Shown here: in pieces, positions 17,363 to 25,473 of the stretch
How positions within the stretch are numbered: position 1 is the stretch's first letter
Layout of the letters: each line of letters opens with the position of its first letter
Origin: an uncultured Clostridia bacterium
Lineage (GTDB): Bacteria > Bacillota > Clostridia > Christensenellales > Borkfalkiaceae
Assembly: GCA_904419945.1 (NCBI GenBank)
Contig: CAJFTM010000001.1
Span: forward strand, 174,909-238,908
Reading direction: 5' to 3'
DNA length: 64,000 nt
Notes under the pieces: model-generated
Databases searched by the model: none
Told to the model about the DNA's origin: nothing
What the model saw: only the letters and a program-made list of their open reading frames with translations
Translations under genes and position numbers: made by a program

Positions 17363-18544
17363 TTAAACGAACACTGTTCTTTTTCCATACGGTGGGGAGG
17401 AATGTGTTACTGCAGCGTAAATGTCTTCAGCGCGACTGTCAGCAGCATGACAACGTTTTGCCGCGGGAGACAGGGCTTTTTCATCTCCGTTGCGCAACAA
17501 AATGTGCCAAGGACTTTCAGCAAGAACAGGAAGGATTTGCTGGGCGCGGCATTTGCGGACAGCTAAAATGTTTAAATAGAGGTTTGCGCACAAACTCTCA
17601 CGTATCAAAGTTTCATCGATACCGAGGACAGCAGAGGCCATGATACGGCGAATGCGGGAGGCAATGTACCGTTTGCTCGTTGCTTCCGCGACGATCGCAT
17701 CGTAATCCGGTGTTTTTTTTGCGAGTGTATATAGGCGGTTCTCTAATCCTTCAGAACAGTCCAATATCTTGCGTAAGCTTTCAATGGGGAGGGTCAGGAT
17801 AGCGTAGACGGCAAGTGTGCCGAAATCATGGGTATCCGTTGTGTTTTGCAGATCTTTTAGGACAAAATCGGGGACATTGTTGCGCACTGGGTCGATGTTG
17901 CCGCCTTTCAGCGCGGAGCGGATCGCTGTGGCTGAGGAGAACTGTACATGCATTGTTGGATCGGCATAGCCTGCGCCTCGGCGGCGAACAGGGAGGATGG
18001 TGGCCTTCGGCCGTTCGGCAAGCAGCGCTTTGCAATATTCAATGCCGAGGATATTATTGGGAGAGCGAAGCAGGGCCGCTTCCTGCGCGAGGCCACAGGA
18101 CTCCAAAGCTGTGCTGCGCGCAGACGTCAGGCTGTACCCGTTGCGCAGCTGTGCGTGTAAGGCGGCGCGGAATGCTTTATCTTCATCGCGCATGGCTTTT
18201 GCAGTGGTTAAAAAAGTCTTAGCGTCGCCATTTTCACATCCGAAGGCGAGACTGGCAAAGGCTGGGATGGAAGAGAGCAAGCGGATACCGCCGCGCGCAA
18301 AAATTTCGGCGGGGGCAGTCGCAAACGCAGCGGGGAGTTCGATGACGGCGTCAGCGCCTGCAAGGATGGCGTGTCTTGCACGCACGTGCTTTTCAAGGAT
18401 GGCTGCATCGCCGCGTTGTGTAAAGTTGCCGCTCATAACGCAGAGGAGCGCATCGCAGCCGCTTTCCGCTTTTACTCGTTCGATCAGGTAGGCATGCCCG
18501 TTATGAAAGGGATTGTATTCACAGATGATGCCGCAAATTTTCAT
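17363..18544 (-). CDS. tmcAL: tRNA(Met) cytidine acetate ligase TmcAL
   Basis: A 393-residue enzyme that uses acetate and ATP to acetylate the wobble cytidine of elongator tRNA-Met. The N-terminal nucleotidyltransferase fold has CGIICEYNPFHNGHAYLI, including the HxGH ATP-binding motif, and VMSGNFTQRGD. Length matches the Bacillus YlbM protein (about 400). The ATG at 18544 gives the family start MKICGI; its ribosome site is weak. Its acetate use fits the neighbouring pta-ackA genes, though the pairing may be chance. The gene ends 22 bases from the palindromic relic. Confidence 0.92.
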   Translation of the reverse strand: MKICGIICEYNPFHNGHAYLIERVKAESGCDALLCVMSGNFTQRGDAAILEKHVRARHAILAGADAVIELPAAFATAPAEIFARGGIRLLSSIPAFASLAFGCENGDAKTFLTTAKAMRDEDKAFRAALHAQLRNGYSLTSARSTALESCGLAQEAALLRSPNNILGIEYCKALLAERPKATILPVRRRGAGYADPTMHVQFSSATAIRSALKGGNIDPVRNNVPDFVLKDLQNTTDTHDFGTLAVYAILTLPIESLRKILDCSEGLENRLYTLAKKTPDYDAIVAEATSKRYIASRIRRIMASAVLGIDETLIRESLCANLYLNILAVRKCRAQQILPVLAESPWHILLRNGDEKALSPAAKRCHAADSRAEDIYAAVTHSSPPYGKRTVFV

Positions 18545-18560
18545 TTTTTCACTGAAAACC

Positions 18561-18589
18561 TTTACATTTCTGTCCAAATAAGTTATAAT
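18561..18589 (+). promoter_or_regulatory. Promoter for pta-ackA
   Basis: TTTACA at 18561-18566 and TATAAT at 18584-18589, spacing 17. A start near 18596 gives a leader of about 120 bases. A second, poorer candidate is TTGACG at 18637-18642 with GATTAT at 18661-18666. Confidence 0.6.
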
Positions 18590-18714
18590 ACTACATGGAA
18601 ATGCCGCATTGTATTGCGTGCGATCAGTTTCCTGATTTGACGGGGACTTTGACTCTATACGATTATACACTATTTGCGGCAAAAAATAAAGCGTTAAAAG
18701 AGGTTTGAGTTTGT

Positions 18715-19749
18715 ATGACTGGTATCTTCGATCAGGTCAAAGAGAAGAAAGAAAGCGCTTTCCTTGCGGGCATCAAGCAGCGTGCGGCTGCGCTGAATAA
18801 GCATATCGTATTGCCTGAAGGAGAAGATGTGCGCGTCGTTCGTGCGGCGGCAGAGGCTGCCAAACAGAAAATCGCTCGGATCACGTTGCTCGGCAAGAAG
18901 GATGAGATCAAACGGGATAACCCGGGGGTAGATCTTTCTGCCGTCGAAATCGTAGATCCCGCAACAAGTGAAAAACGCACAGCATATGCACAGCTTTTGT
19001 TTTCTCTCCGCAAAGCAAAGGGAATGACGGAAGAGGAAGCGGACAGACTTTCCTATGATAATACCTATTTCGGAGTATTGATGGTCAAAGCGGGCGATGC
19101 GGACGGACTTGTATCCGGAGCCTGCCATTCGACGGCAAATACGTTGCGCCCGGGATTGCAGATCGTCAAGGCTGCTCCCGGCATTCCGCTTGTGTCCAGT
19201 TGCTTTTTTATGGTCGCACCGGAAGGAGGAAATCCTTATTGCGAGGACGGCGTGTTTGTCTATTCGGATTGCGGGTTAAATGAAAATCCCAACAGCGAGC
19301 AGCTTGCCGATATCGCGATCATTTCCGCAAGAACCGCAGAAAAAATTGCCGGGTTGCAGCCGCGCGTCGCAATGCTTTCTTTTTCGACGAAGGGCAGCGC
19401 TAAACACGAGGATGTGTCTAAAGTTGCGGCGGCGGTCGCTCTTGCAAAGGAAAAGGCGCCAGAGCTTGTACTGGACGGAGAATTGCAGTTGGATGCGGCG
19501 CTCGTTCCTGCCGTTGCAAAATCCAAGGCGCCCGGTTCGCAAGTTGCCGGTCATGCCAATGTATTGATCTTCCCGGATCTGGATGCCGGCAATATCGGTT
19601 ACAAGCTGACCGAGCGTCTCGGTGGATTCCAGGCGATCGGTCCGGTCTGTCAGGGGTTTGCCAGGCCGATCAACGACCTTTCCCGCGGCTGTAAATGGGA
19701 AGATATCGTAGCAACCATCGCGATTACTGTTCTGCAGACGCAGATGTGA
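18715..19749 (+). CDS. pta: Phosphate acetyltransferase
   Basis: A 344-residue enzyme that interconverts acetyl-CoA and acetyl phosphate. It is the short Pta form without the N-terminal DRTGG domain. Conserved segments are HIVLPEGEDVRVVRAA, VSGACHSTANTLRP, VLIFPDLDAGNIGYKLTER and the C-terminal ARPINDLSRGCKWEDIV. AAAAGAGG precedes the ATG. With ackA, 48 bases downstream, it forms the acetate-producing, ATP-yielding branch of fermentation. Confidence 0.97.
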   Translation: MTGIFDQVKEKKESAFLAGIKQRAAALNKHIVLPEGEDVRVVRAAAEAAKQKIARITLLGKKDEIKRDNPGVDLSAVEIVDPATSEKRTAYAQLLFSLRKAKGMTEEEADRLSYDNTYFGVLMVKAGDADGLVSGACHSTANTLRPGLQIVKAAPGIPLVSSCFFMVAPEGGNPYCEDGVFVYSDCGLNENPNSEQLADIAIISARTAEKIAGLQPRVAMLSFSTKGSAKHEDVSKVAAAVALAKEKAPELVLDGELQLDAALVPAVAKSKAPGSQVAGHANVLIFPDLDAGNIGYKLTERLGGFQAIGPVCQGFARPINDLSRGCKWEDIVATIAITVLQTQM

Positions 19750-19796
19750 TCGTTTGGGCGTCAACAGAAGAAATTTGAAAAGGGGTTTAGCCGATC

Positions 19797-20996
19797 ATGA
19801 AGATACTTGTCGTAAATGCCGGGAGTTCTTCCCTAAAATACCAACTGTTTGATATGGATACAGAATCCGTCATTGTTAAGGGAGGAGCCGAGCGTATCGG
19901 TATTCCCGGATCCGTTCTGAAACATAAGACGAAGGACGGTGAAAAGATCATCGAACAGGATATGCCCAACCATAAGGTTGCGATGCAACTCGTTTTGAAA
20001 GCTCTCGTCGATCCTGAATACGGCGTGATCCGTTCTATGTCCGAGATCGATGCGGTGGGGCACCGCGTTCTGCATAGCGGCGGCGATTTTGATCGTTCTG
20101 TTCTGCTCAATGACGAGGTGCTAAATATTTGCAAAAAGAACGCCGAATTAGGCCCGCTGCATATGCCTGCAAACATTTTAGGTATGGAGGCTTGTCGCGA
20201 GGTCATGCCCGATACCCCGATGGCGCTCGTCTTCGATACGGCATTTCATGCGACGATGCCGCCGCACGCCTATCTGTATGCGATCGATTACGATGATTAT
20301 AAACAGTATAAGATCCGCCGCTATGGTTTCCACGGGACCAGCCACAAATATGTCTCGCAGGAGGCGATCAAATATCTCGGCGTGCCGGCTGAGCAAACGA
20401 AGATTATTACTTGTCATTTGGGCGGCGGCTCTTCGATCGCCGCGGTACGGGGCGGTAAATGTATCGATACGAGCATGGGCTTTACGCCGCTTGCAGGGGT
20501 GCCGATGGGTACCCGTTCTGGGGATATCGATCCGGCCGTACTCGAATATCTTGCGGAAAAGAAAGGGTATTCGCTCGTCGAGTGCATCACGTATTTGAAT
20601 AAAAAGTGCGGCGTGGCCGGTATATCGGGTGTTTCCAGCGATTTTCGCGATCTTACAAAAGCGGCGGATGAGGGGAATGAACGGGCACAGCTTGCGCTCG
20701 ATGTGTTTGCGTATGGCGTCAAAAAATATATCGGAGCCTATGCAGCGGCGATGAACGGGCTCGATTGTCTCGTCTTTACGGCCGGTATCGGTGAAAACAC
20801 GTGGGAAGTACGTAAGATGATCTGCGACGGGTTGGATTATCTCGGCATTTCGCTCGATCCGGAACAGAACGGCCGCAAAAATGATGGCAGTATTCACGAT
20901 ATTTCCGGAAAAAATTCCAAAGTGAAAGTGCTCGTTATCCCGACGAACGAAGAACTTGTCATCGCGCGCGAGACTAAAGAATTGGTCGAGGGGTAA
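19797..20996 (+). CDS. ackA: Acetate kinase
   Basis: A 399-residue cytosolic kinase that makes ATP and acetate from acetyl phosphate. Family motifs are the start KILVVNAGSSSLKYQLFD, DAVGHRVLHSGG, FHGTSHKYV, HLGGGSS and the C-terminal FTAGIGENT and IPTNEELVIARET. Length is standard. Second gene of the pta-ackA operon. Confidence 0.98.
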   Translation: MKILVVNAGSSSLKYQLFDMDTESVIVKGGAERIGIPGSVLKHKTKDGEKIIEQDMPNHKVAMQLVLKALVDPEYGVIRSMSEIDAVGHRVLHSGGDFDRSVLLNDEVLNICKKNAELGPLHMPANILGMEACREVMPDTPMALVFDTAFHATMPPHAYLYAIDYDDYKQYKIRRYGFHGTSHKYVSQEAIKYLGVPAEQTKIITCHLGGGSSIAAVRGGKCIDTSMGFTPLAGVPMGTRSGDIDPAVLEYLAEKKGYSLVECITYLNKKCGVAGISGVSSDFRDLTKAADEGNERAQLALDVFAYGVKKYIGAYAAAMNGLDCLVFTAGIGENTWEVRKMICDGLDYLGISLDPEQNGRKNDGSIHDISGKNSKVKVLVIPTNEELVIARETKELVEG

Positions 20997-21061
20997 ACTT
21001 TCCGGATTTTTCCTTTTTGTCGGTTTTTCGGATTTTCCTGTAAAATCGCCGAATAAATAAG

Positions 21062-21090
21062 TTGACAAAGGAGGAGAAAAGGTATATAAT
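21062..21090 (+). promoter_or_regulatory. Consensus promoter for rpmF
   Basis: TTGACA at 21062-21067 and TATAAT at 21085-21090, spacing exactly 17: a perfect SigA consensus, suited to a ribosomal protein gene. Confidence 0.88.
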
Positions 21091-21144
21091 TTTACAGTCA
21101 AAACGTAATTTGATCGTAAATTATAGAAACGAGGTGTTAAAAAG

Positions 21145-21330
21145 ATGGCGGTACCTAAGTCGAAACAATCCAAACAGAGAACAAATACGCGTTATGCGAA
21201 CTTCAAGGCCGCGGCACCCGCTCTCGTCGAGTGCCCTCATTGCCATGAGCTCAAGCAGCCGCATAAAGTCTGCAAAAAATGCGGCTATTATGACGGGCGC
21301 GAGATCGTCAATGTCGAGGAGCAGAAGTAA
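21145..21330 (+). CDS. rpmF: 50S ribosomal protein L32
   Basis: A 61-residue ribosomal protein. The start MAVPKSKQSKQRTNTRYAN is diagnostic. The zinc-binding form is present, with CPHC and CKKC pairs. The ATG follows GAGGTG. The DUF177 (YceD) gene that usually precedes rpmF is absent here; the gene stands alone between its own promoter and terminator. Confidence 0.97.
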   Translation: MAVPKSKQSKQRTNTRYANFKAAAPALVECPHCHELKQPHKVCKKCGYYDGREIVNVEEQK

Positions 21331-21347
21331 TCCACTCGGAACAAAAG

Positions 21348-21380
21348 AAAGCGGCGGACTTTATAGTCCGTCGCTTTTGT
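21348..21380 (+). terminator. rpmF terminator
   Basis: AAAGCGGCGGACT (21348-21360) pairs with AGTCCGTCGCTTT (21365-21377) with one G-U pair; the T-rich 3' arm is followed by TGT. Confidence 0.85.
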
Positions 21381-21388
21381 CTAAAAAG

Positions 21389-21414
21389 AAAACCACCGGC
21401 TATGCCGTGGTGGT
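21389..21414. repeat. Hairpin similar to the one before tmcAL
   Basis: ACCACC-GGC (21392-21400) pairs with GCC-GT-GGTGGT (21404-21414) with a two-base bulge. The left arm AACCACCGG matches the arm of the hairpin at 17316-17324. It may be a remnant end of an IS200/IS605-like element; the flanking sequence holds no transposase. Confidence 0.35.
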
Positions 21415-21457
21415 GCGGTACATTGCAAAATTAACGATAAAAAATGGATTGTTATAA

Positions 21458-21496
21458 GATAAGCCCTTGTCGCATTTACAGTGGCAAGGGCTTATC
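21458..21496 (-). terminator. Hairpin downstream of clpB
   Basis: A 12-bp perfect stem, GATAAGCCCTTG (21458-21469) with CAAGGGCTTATC (21485-21496). It begins 14 bases after the clpB stop. The T-run on the minus strand is weak (TTATAAC), so termination is likely but not certain. Confidence 0.6.
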
Positions 21497-21509
21497 TGTT
21501 TGTGATGCA

Positions 21510-24104
21510 TTATTTAATTTTGACTGTGAAATCGCCGTTGAGAGCGCCGATTTCGATGGTATTTCCTGGTTGCAAATCATTCGCGATCATTGTTTTTGCG
21601 ATCATCGTTTCGATTTTGCTCTGTAAATACCGTTTCAGCGGGCGTGCGCCGTAGACCGGATCGTAGCCATTTTCGATGATCAGATCCTTTGCAAGCGGAG
21701 TGATGACCAACTTGAGCTGCTTGTCTTCCAAACGTTTTTCGAGGTCGCGGATAAGCAAATCAATGATTTTCGTGATATTATCTTTAGTCAAGGGCTTGTA
21801 ATAGACGATCTCGTCCAAACGGTTTAAGAATTCGGGGCGGAAGCTCTGTTTCAACAGCTGAGAAACTTTTTCCTTCGCATCTTCGCTGATGTCGCCGTTT
21901 TCATCGATGCCGTCGAGCAAGTAAGAGGAACCGAGGTTGGAAGTCAAAATAATGATTGTATTTTTGAAATCAACCGTACGGCCCTGCGAGTCTGTAATGC
22001 GGCCGTCGTCGAGGACCTGCAGGAGAATGTTAAAGACATCTGGATGCGCTTTTTCAATCTCGTCGAAGAGTACGACGGAATACGGCTTTCTGCGCACGGC
22101 TTCAGTCAACTGACCGCCTTCATCATAGCCGACGTATCCCGGAGGCGCACCGATCAGTCGGGATACAGAGAATTTTTCCATATATTCCGTCATATCGATG
22201 CGTACAAGGTTGTGTTCGTCATCAAACAAACTCTCGGCGAGCGCCTTTGCCAATTCTGTTTTACCCACGCCGGTCGGGCCGAGGAACAGGAAGGAGCCGA
22301 TGGGACGGTTGGGGTCAGCGATACCCGCGCGGGAACGGATGATCGCTTCGGTTACTTTAGTTACTGCTTCATCTTGGCCGACGACGCGCTGATGCAGGAT
22401 ATCGTCGAGGTGCAGGATCTTTTCGCGCTCGCCTTCCATGAGCTTTGCAAGGGGAATACCCGTCCAGCGGGATACGACTCGTGCAATTTCTTCTTCGGTA
22501 ACAGTATCTCGAAGCAGGGTGTGCTTAGTATCTGTTCCGGTTTTCTGCGCTTCTTCCAACTTTTTCTGTAATTCGGGCAGACGGCTGTATTTGAGTTTGG
22601 CAGCCGTCTCATAGTCGCCGATGCGCTGCGCGGCTTCGATTTCGCCGTTGACTTTTTCGATCTCTGCCTTCGTATCCGAAACGACATGGATGCTCGCCTT
22701 TTCCGTTTCCCATTGCGCTTTCATAGCAGAGAATTTTTCGCGCAGATCCGCAAGTTCTTTCTGCAAAGCAGTCAGCCGTTCTTTTGAGAGAGTATCCGTC
22801 TCCTTTTTTAGCGCCATTTCTTCAATTTCCAGCTGCATGATCTTTCGTGCAATATCATCCATTTCCGTCGGCATCGAGTCGATCTCGGTACGGATGGTCG
22901 CGCACGCCTCGTCCACGAGGTCGATCGCTTTATCGGGCAGAAAACGGTCAGAAATATAGCGGTGTGACAGTGTTGCCGCCGCAATAAGGGCTTGGTCGTG
23001 TATCTGAACGCCGTGGAATACTTCATAGCGCTCTTTCAGACCGCGAAGGATGGAGATCGTATCTTCTACCGTCGGCTCATCGACCATGACCGGTTGGAAA
23101 CGCCGTTCGAGGGCGGCATCCTTTTCAATGTATTTGCGGTATTCGTCCAGTGTGGTCGCGCCGATGCAGTGCAGTTCACCGCGGGCGAGCATGGGTTTGA
23201 GCAGGTTGCCGGCGTCCATGGCGCCGTCCGATTTACCGGCTCCGACGATGGTGTGCAATTCATCGATAAAGAGGATAATCTTGCCTTCACTCTTTTTGAT
23301 CTCATTGAGTACCGCTTTCAATCGCTCTTCAAATTCGCCGCGGAACTTGGCGCCAGCGATCAACGACCCCATATCCAGAGCGAAAATAGTCTTATTTTTG
23401 AGCCCTTCGGGTACGTCGCCGCGCACAATGCGCTGGGCGAGGCCCTCGGCGATGGCTGTCTTGCCGACGCCCGGTTCGCCGATCAGGACAGGGTTGTTTT
23501 TGGATTTTCTGGAGAGGATCCGAATGACGTTGCGGATCTCGTTGTCGCGCCCGATGACGGGATCCAGCTTTTGCTCTTTGGCGCGCTGTACGAGATCGAA
23601 TCCGTATTTTGTGAGGGCATCATACGTATTCTCCGGTTCGTCGCTGGTCACGCGGTCAGTCTTGACCTTTTTCAATTCGGTCAAAAAATTATCTTTTGTG
23701 ATTCCGAGGGAACGGAAAATATTTTTGATCTCATCCGTTGCATGATCAAAAACTGCGAGCATGAGATGTTCGACGGAGATGTACTCATCGCGCATGGAAT
23801 TGGCGAGCCGTTCCGCCTCGTTAAAGATTTTATCGGTGATGGGGGAAATATAGATTTTGTCCGGTTCCCGGCCGCTGCCGCTCACGGCAGGGATCTTTGC
23901 GATGGCGCCGTCAAGCAATGCGAGCAGGTTATCGGTATCGATGCCCATTTTTTTCAGCAGTTGCGGGATGAGCCCGCCTTCCTGGTCGACGAGCGCATAG
24001 AGCAAGTGTTCGGGCATGATCTGCATATTTTGATTTTCAATGGCGATGCTCTGAGCCGATTGCACGGTTTCGAGCGCCTTTTTCGTTAATTTCTGTGCAT
24101 TCAT
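21510..24104 (-). CDS. clpB: ATP-dependent disaggregase ClpB
   Basis: An 864-residue hexameric Hsp100 chaperone that pulls apart protein aggregates with DnaK. The order is an N-terminal repeat domain (about 1-145), AAA+ domain 1 with [18 protein letters not shown], the long coiled-coil middle domain (about 400-520), AAA+ domain 2 with [17 protein letters not shown], and the C-terminal D2-small domain. The middle domain and lack of a ClpP-binding loop separate it from ClpC. AAGGAGGTGA lies 7 bases before the ATG. It is 18 bases downstream of an RHH-protein gene, with which it is probably cotranscribed. Confidence 0.97.
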   Translation of the reverse strand: MNAQKLTKKALETVQSAQSIAIENQNMQIMPEHLLYALVDQEGGLIPQLLKKMGIDTDNLLALLDGAIAKIPAVSGSGREPDKIYISPITDKIFNEAERLANSMRDEYISVEHLMLAVFDHATDEIKNIFRSLGITKDNFLTELKKVKTDRVTSDEPENTYDALTKYGFDLVQRAKEQKLDPVIGRDNEIRNVIRILSRKSKNNPVLIGEPGVGKTAIAEGLAQRIVRGDVPEGLKNKTIFALDMGSLIAGAKFRGEFEERLKAVLNEIKKSEGKIILFIDELHTIVGAGKSDGAMDAGNLLKPMLARGELHCIGATTLDEYRKYIEKDAALERRFQPVMVDEPTVEDTISILRGLKERYEVFHGVQIHDQALIAAATLSHRYISDRFLPDKAIDLVDEACATIRTEIDSMPTEMDDIARKIMQLEIEEMALKKETDTLSKERLTALQKELADLREKFSAMKAQWETEKASIHVVSDTKAEIEKVNGEIEAAQRIGDYETAAKLKYSRLPELQKKLEEAQKTGTDTKHTLLRDTVTEEEIARVVSRWTGIPLAKLMEGEREKILHLDDILHQRVVGQDEAVTKVTEAIIRSRAGIADPNRPIGSFLFLGPTGVGKTELAKALAESLFDDEHNLVRIDMTEYMEKFSVSRLIGAPPGYVGYDEGGQLTEAVRRKPYSVVLFDEIEKAHPDVFNILLQVLDDGRITDSQGRTVDFKNTIIILTSNLGSSYLLDGIDENGDISEDAKEKVSQLLKQSFRPEFLNRLDEIVYYKPLTKDNITKIIDLLIRDLEKRLEDKQLKLVITPLAKDLIIENGYDPVYGARPLKRYLQSKIETMIAKTMIANDLQPGNTIEIGALNGDFTVKIK

Positions 24105-24122
24105 GGTGTGTTCACCTCCTTA

Positions 24123-24779
24123 TTATATAAGTTGCACGCCGCTGTTGAGATACTGCAGGTATCTCTTTTCGATATCCTGTGTGCTCGTGTAGCGGCCGGC
24201 GAGATAGTCTTTGAGCATTTCGTCAAAGGTGGCAATATAGTGGCTGATTGCATTGCCGATCTGTTCTTCGGTATAGTCCGAGTCGTTCGGTACAGCAAAT
24301 GTGCGCAAAAAACGCCCGTTTTCCATTCCGTATTCGATCGCACCTTTTTCAAAAAAGTTCTTAATATAAATATTTTCCAGCTGGATCCAGATCTTGAAAA
24401 AGCGTGTCAGTTCGAGGAGCAACTCGGATGACGTCGTGCGGAAAATAATTTTCAATTGACCGAGTGTCTTGTCCGGGCTGCGGTACATTTCCACTTCGTA
24501 ACGGATCGTCGGACGGTAATGGTATTGCAGCGAACTCTTGATGGACATGGTCATATCGTTCGGCTGCGAATAGAGCAAATAGCCGCTTTGCTGTCCGATG
24601 AAGCGCTCAATGATGTCAAAGATATTCTGCACATGTTTCTCCGGTGTCGTCATGGAGACATATTCTGCGAGGATCTGGTTGACGAGGTTCGAGCGATTTG
24701 TACTTTTCTCTGCCGCCAAACGATCGATTTCGCGGATCACATCTTCTGCTAGCATTAAGCTGTACATGGTCTTTTTCAT
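24123..24779 (-). CDS. Ribbon-helix-helix N-terminal protein upstream of clpB, function unknown
   Basis: A 218-residue protein. The first 45 residues look like a ribbon-helix-helix DNA-binding domain: a short strand (TMYSLMLAEDV), a helix with DRLAAEKSTN, and a second helix RSNLVNQILAEYV. The remaining 170 residues (strand-rich, then helices) match no family I recognise. AAAGGAGGGC precedes the ATG and a consensus promoter lies upstream. It sits where ctsR or another heat-shock regulator could stand, so an autoregulating clpB regulator is a reasonable guess. No CIRCE or CtsR box is visible. Confidence 0.7.
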   Translation of the reverse strand: MKKTMYSLMLAEDVIREIDRLAAEKSTNRSNLVNQILAEYVSMTTPEKHVQNIFDIIERFIGQQSGYLLYSQPNDMTMSIKSSLQYHYRPTIRYEVEMYRSPDKTLGQLKIIFRTTSSELLLELTRFFKIWIQLENIYIKNFFEKGAIEYGMENGRFLRTFAVPNDSDYTEEQIGNAISHYIATFDEMLKDYLAGRYTSTQDIEKRYLQYLNSGVQLI

Positions 24780-24808
24780 CGTTAGCCCTCCTTTCTTTTA
24801 TTGCCTAT

Positions 24809-24836
24809 ATTATACACGCTTTTTAAAATTTGTCAA
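24809..24836 (-). promoter_or_regulatory. Promoter for the RHH gene and clpB
   Basis: On the minus strand TTGACA (24836-24831) and TATAAT (24814-24809), spacing 16, in a very AT-rich stretch. It is a SigA-type promoter and does not resemble an alternative heat-shock promoter. Confidence 0.8.
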
Positions 24837-24882
24837 TAGTTTTATATAAATTTTTCAGCAAATTATAAAGATTATTTTTCTC

Positions 24883-24911
24883 TTGCAATCGCGGCGACGT
24901 TCAGCTATAAT
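24883..24911 (+). promoter_or_regulatory. Promoter for the 140-residue orphan gene
   Basis: TTGCAA at 24883-24888 and TATAAT at 24906-24911, spacing 17, divergent from the RHH-clpB promoter about 50 bases away. Confidence 0.72.
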
Positions 24912-24977
24912 AGATATATGGAAAAGAACAAAAATTACACGCGTTTCTTTTTTGGAATGTGATAAAAGGAGGTATCG

Positions 24978-25400
24978 ATGCAAAAAGAGCCGTTATTAGA
25001 AATCGTGCCGCAGGCAAAAGAACTTATCGTATATTCAGAAGGAAGATCGTTTCGCTTTCAGAGGGAAAGCGAGGGCTTCGCTTCTGTCGTTGCCGCATGG
25101 AGGCAAATGACAGAAAATGCCGTACGAATGCCGGCTTTTGGCGTGAGTATTGACCGTTTGACACGCGAGGAAATGAAGCGTGGCCTTTGGGCGGAGTTTC
25201 TTTACGCAAGGCAGGAGGTGGTCGCTGAGATGCCCTTTACAGCACTCCTTTTTGCGGTAAAGGAGGATTTTTTCGGTTTCAATGTCGAGCGCCTGTATGA
25301 GGGTGGCTATAACGGGCGTTGTTTTTATATTGACTTGCGGGGAACAACGATGCAAGTGTTGGCTTCGGTGCTTACGGAGCTGACTGCAAAGTTTGGATGA
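24978..25400 (+). CDS. Uncharacterised 140-residue protein
   Basis: I do not recognise this protein. It is soluble, with alternating strands and helices, no cysteine clusters, no signal peptide and no membrane segment. The middle (RLTREEMKRGLWAEFLY) looks helical and the C-terminal half has FTALLFAVKEDFFGFNV and GRCFYIDLRG strands. It has a good ribosome site (AGGAGG), its own promoter and a strong terminator, so it is a single-gene unit and very likely real. It is divergent from the RHH-clpB unit, which might indicate shared control. Confidence 0.75.
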   Translation: MQKEPLLEIVPQAKELIVYSEGRSFRFQRESEGFASVVAAWRQMTENAVRMPAFGVSIDRLTREEMKRGLWAEFLYARQEVVAEMPFTALLFAVKEDFFGFNVERLYEGGYNGRCFYIDLRGTTMQVLASVLTELTAKFG

Positions 25401-25421
25401 ATTTTCAAAAATGATCGCGAA

Positions 25422-25462
25422 CAAAAGCCGCCCGTGTGCATCTCGCACACGGGCGGCTTTTG
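25422..25462. terminator. Bidirectional terminator
   Basis: An 18-bp perfect stem (25422-25439 with 25445-25462) and five-base loop, with A-rich 5' and T-rich 3' sides on both strands. It serves the orphan gene on the plus strand and the DnaD gene on the minus strand. Confidence 0.93.
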
Positions 25463-25473
25463 AGTTGATCGCG

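Noticed and set aside
18637..18666. TTGACG...GATTAT as the main pta promoter
   Set aside because: The -10 is poor; TTTACA-17-TATAAT at 18561-18589 is clearly better, so this one is listed only as a secondary possibility.
22992..24089. Long open frame on the plus strand opposite clpB (365 codons)
   Set aside because: Antisense shadow of clpB; composition unlike a real protein and no start signals.
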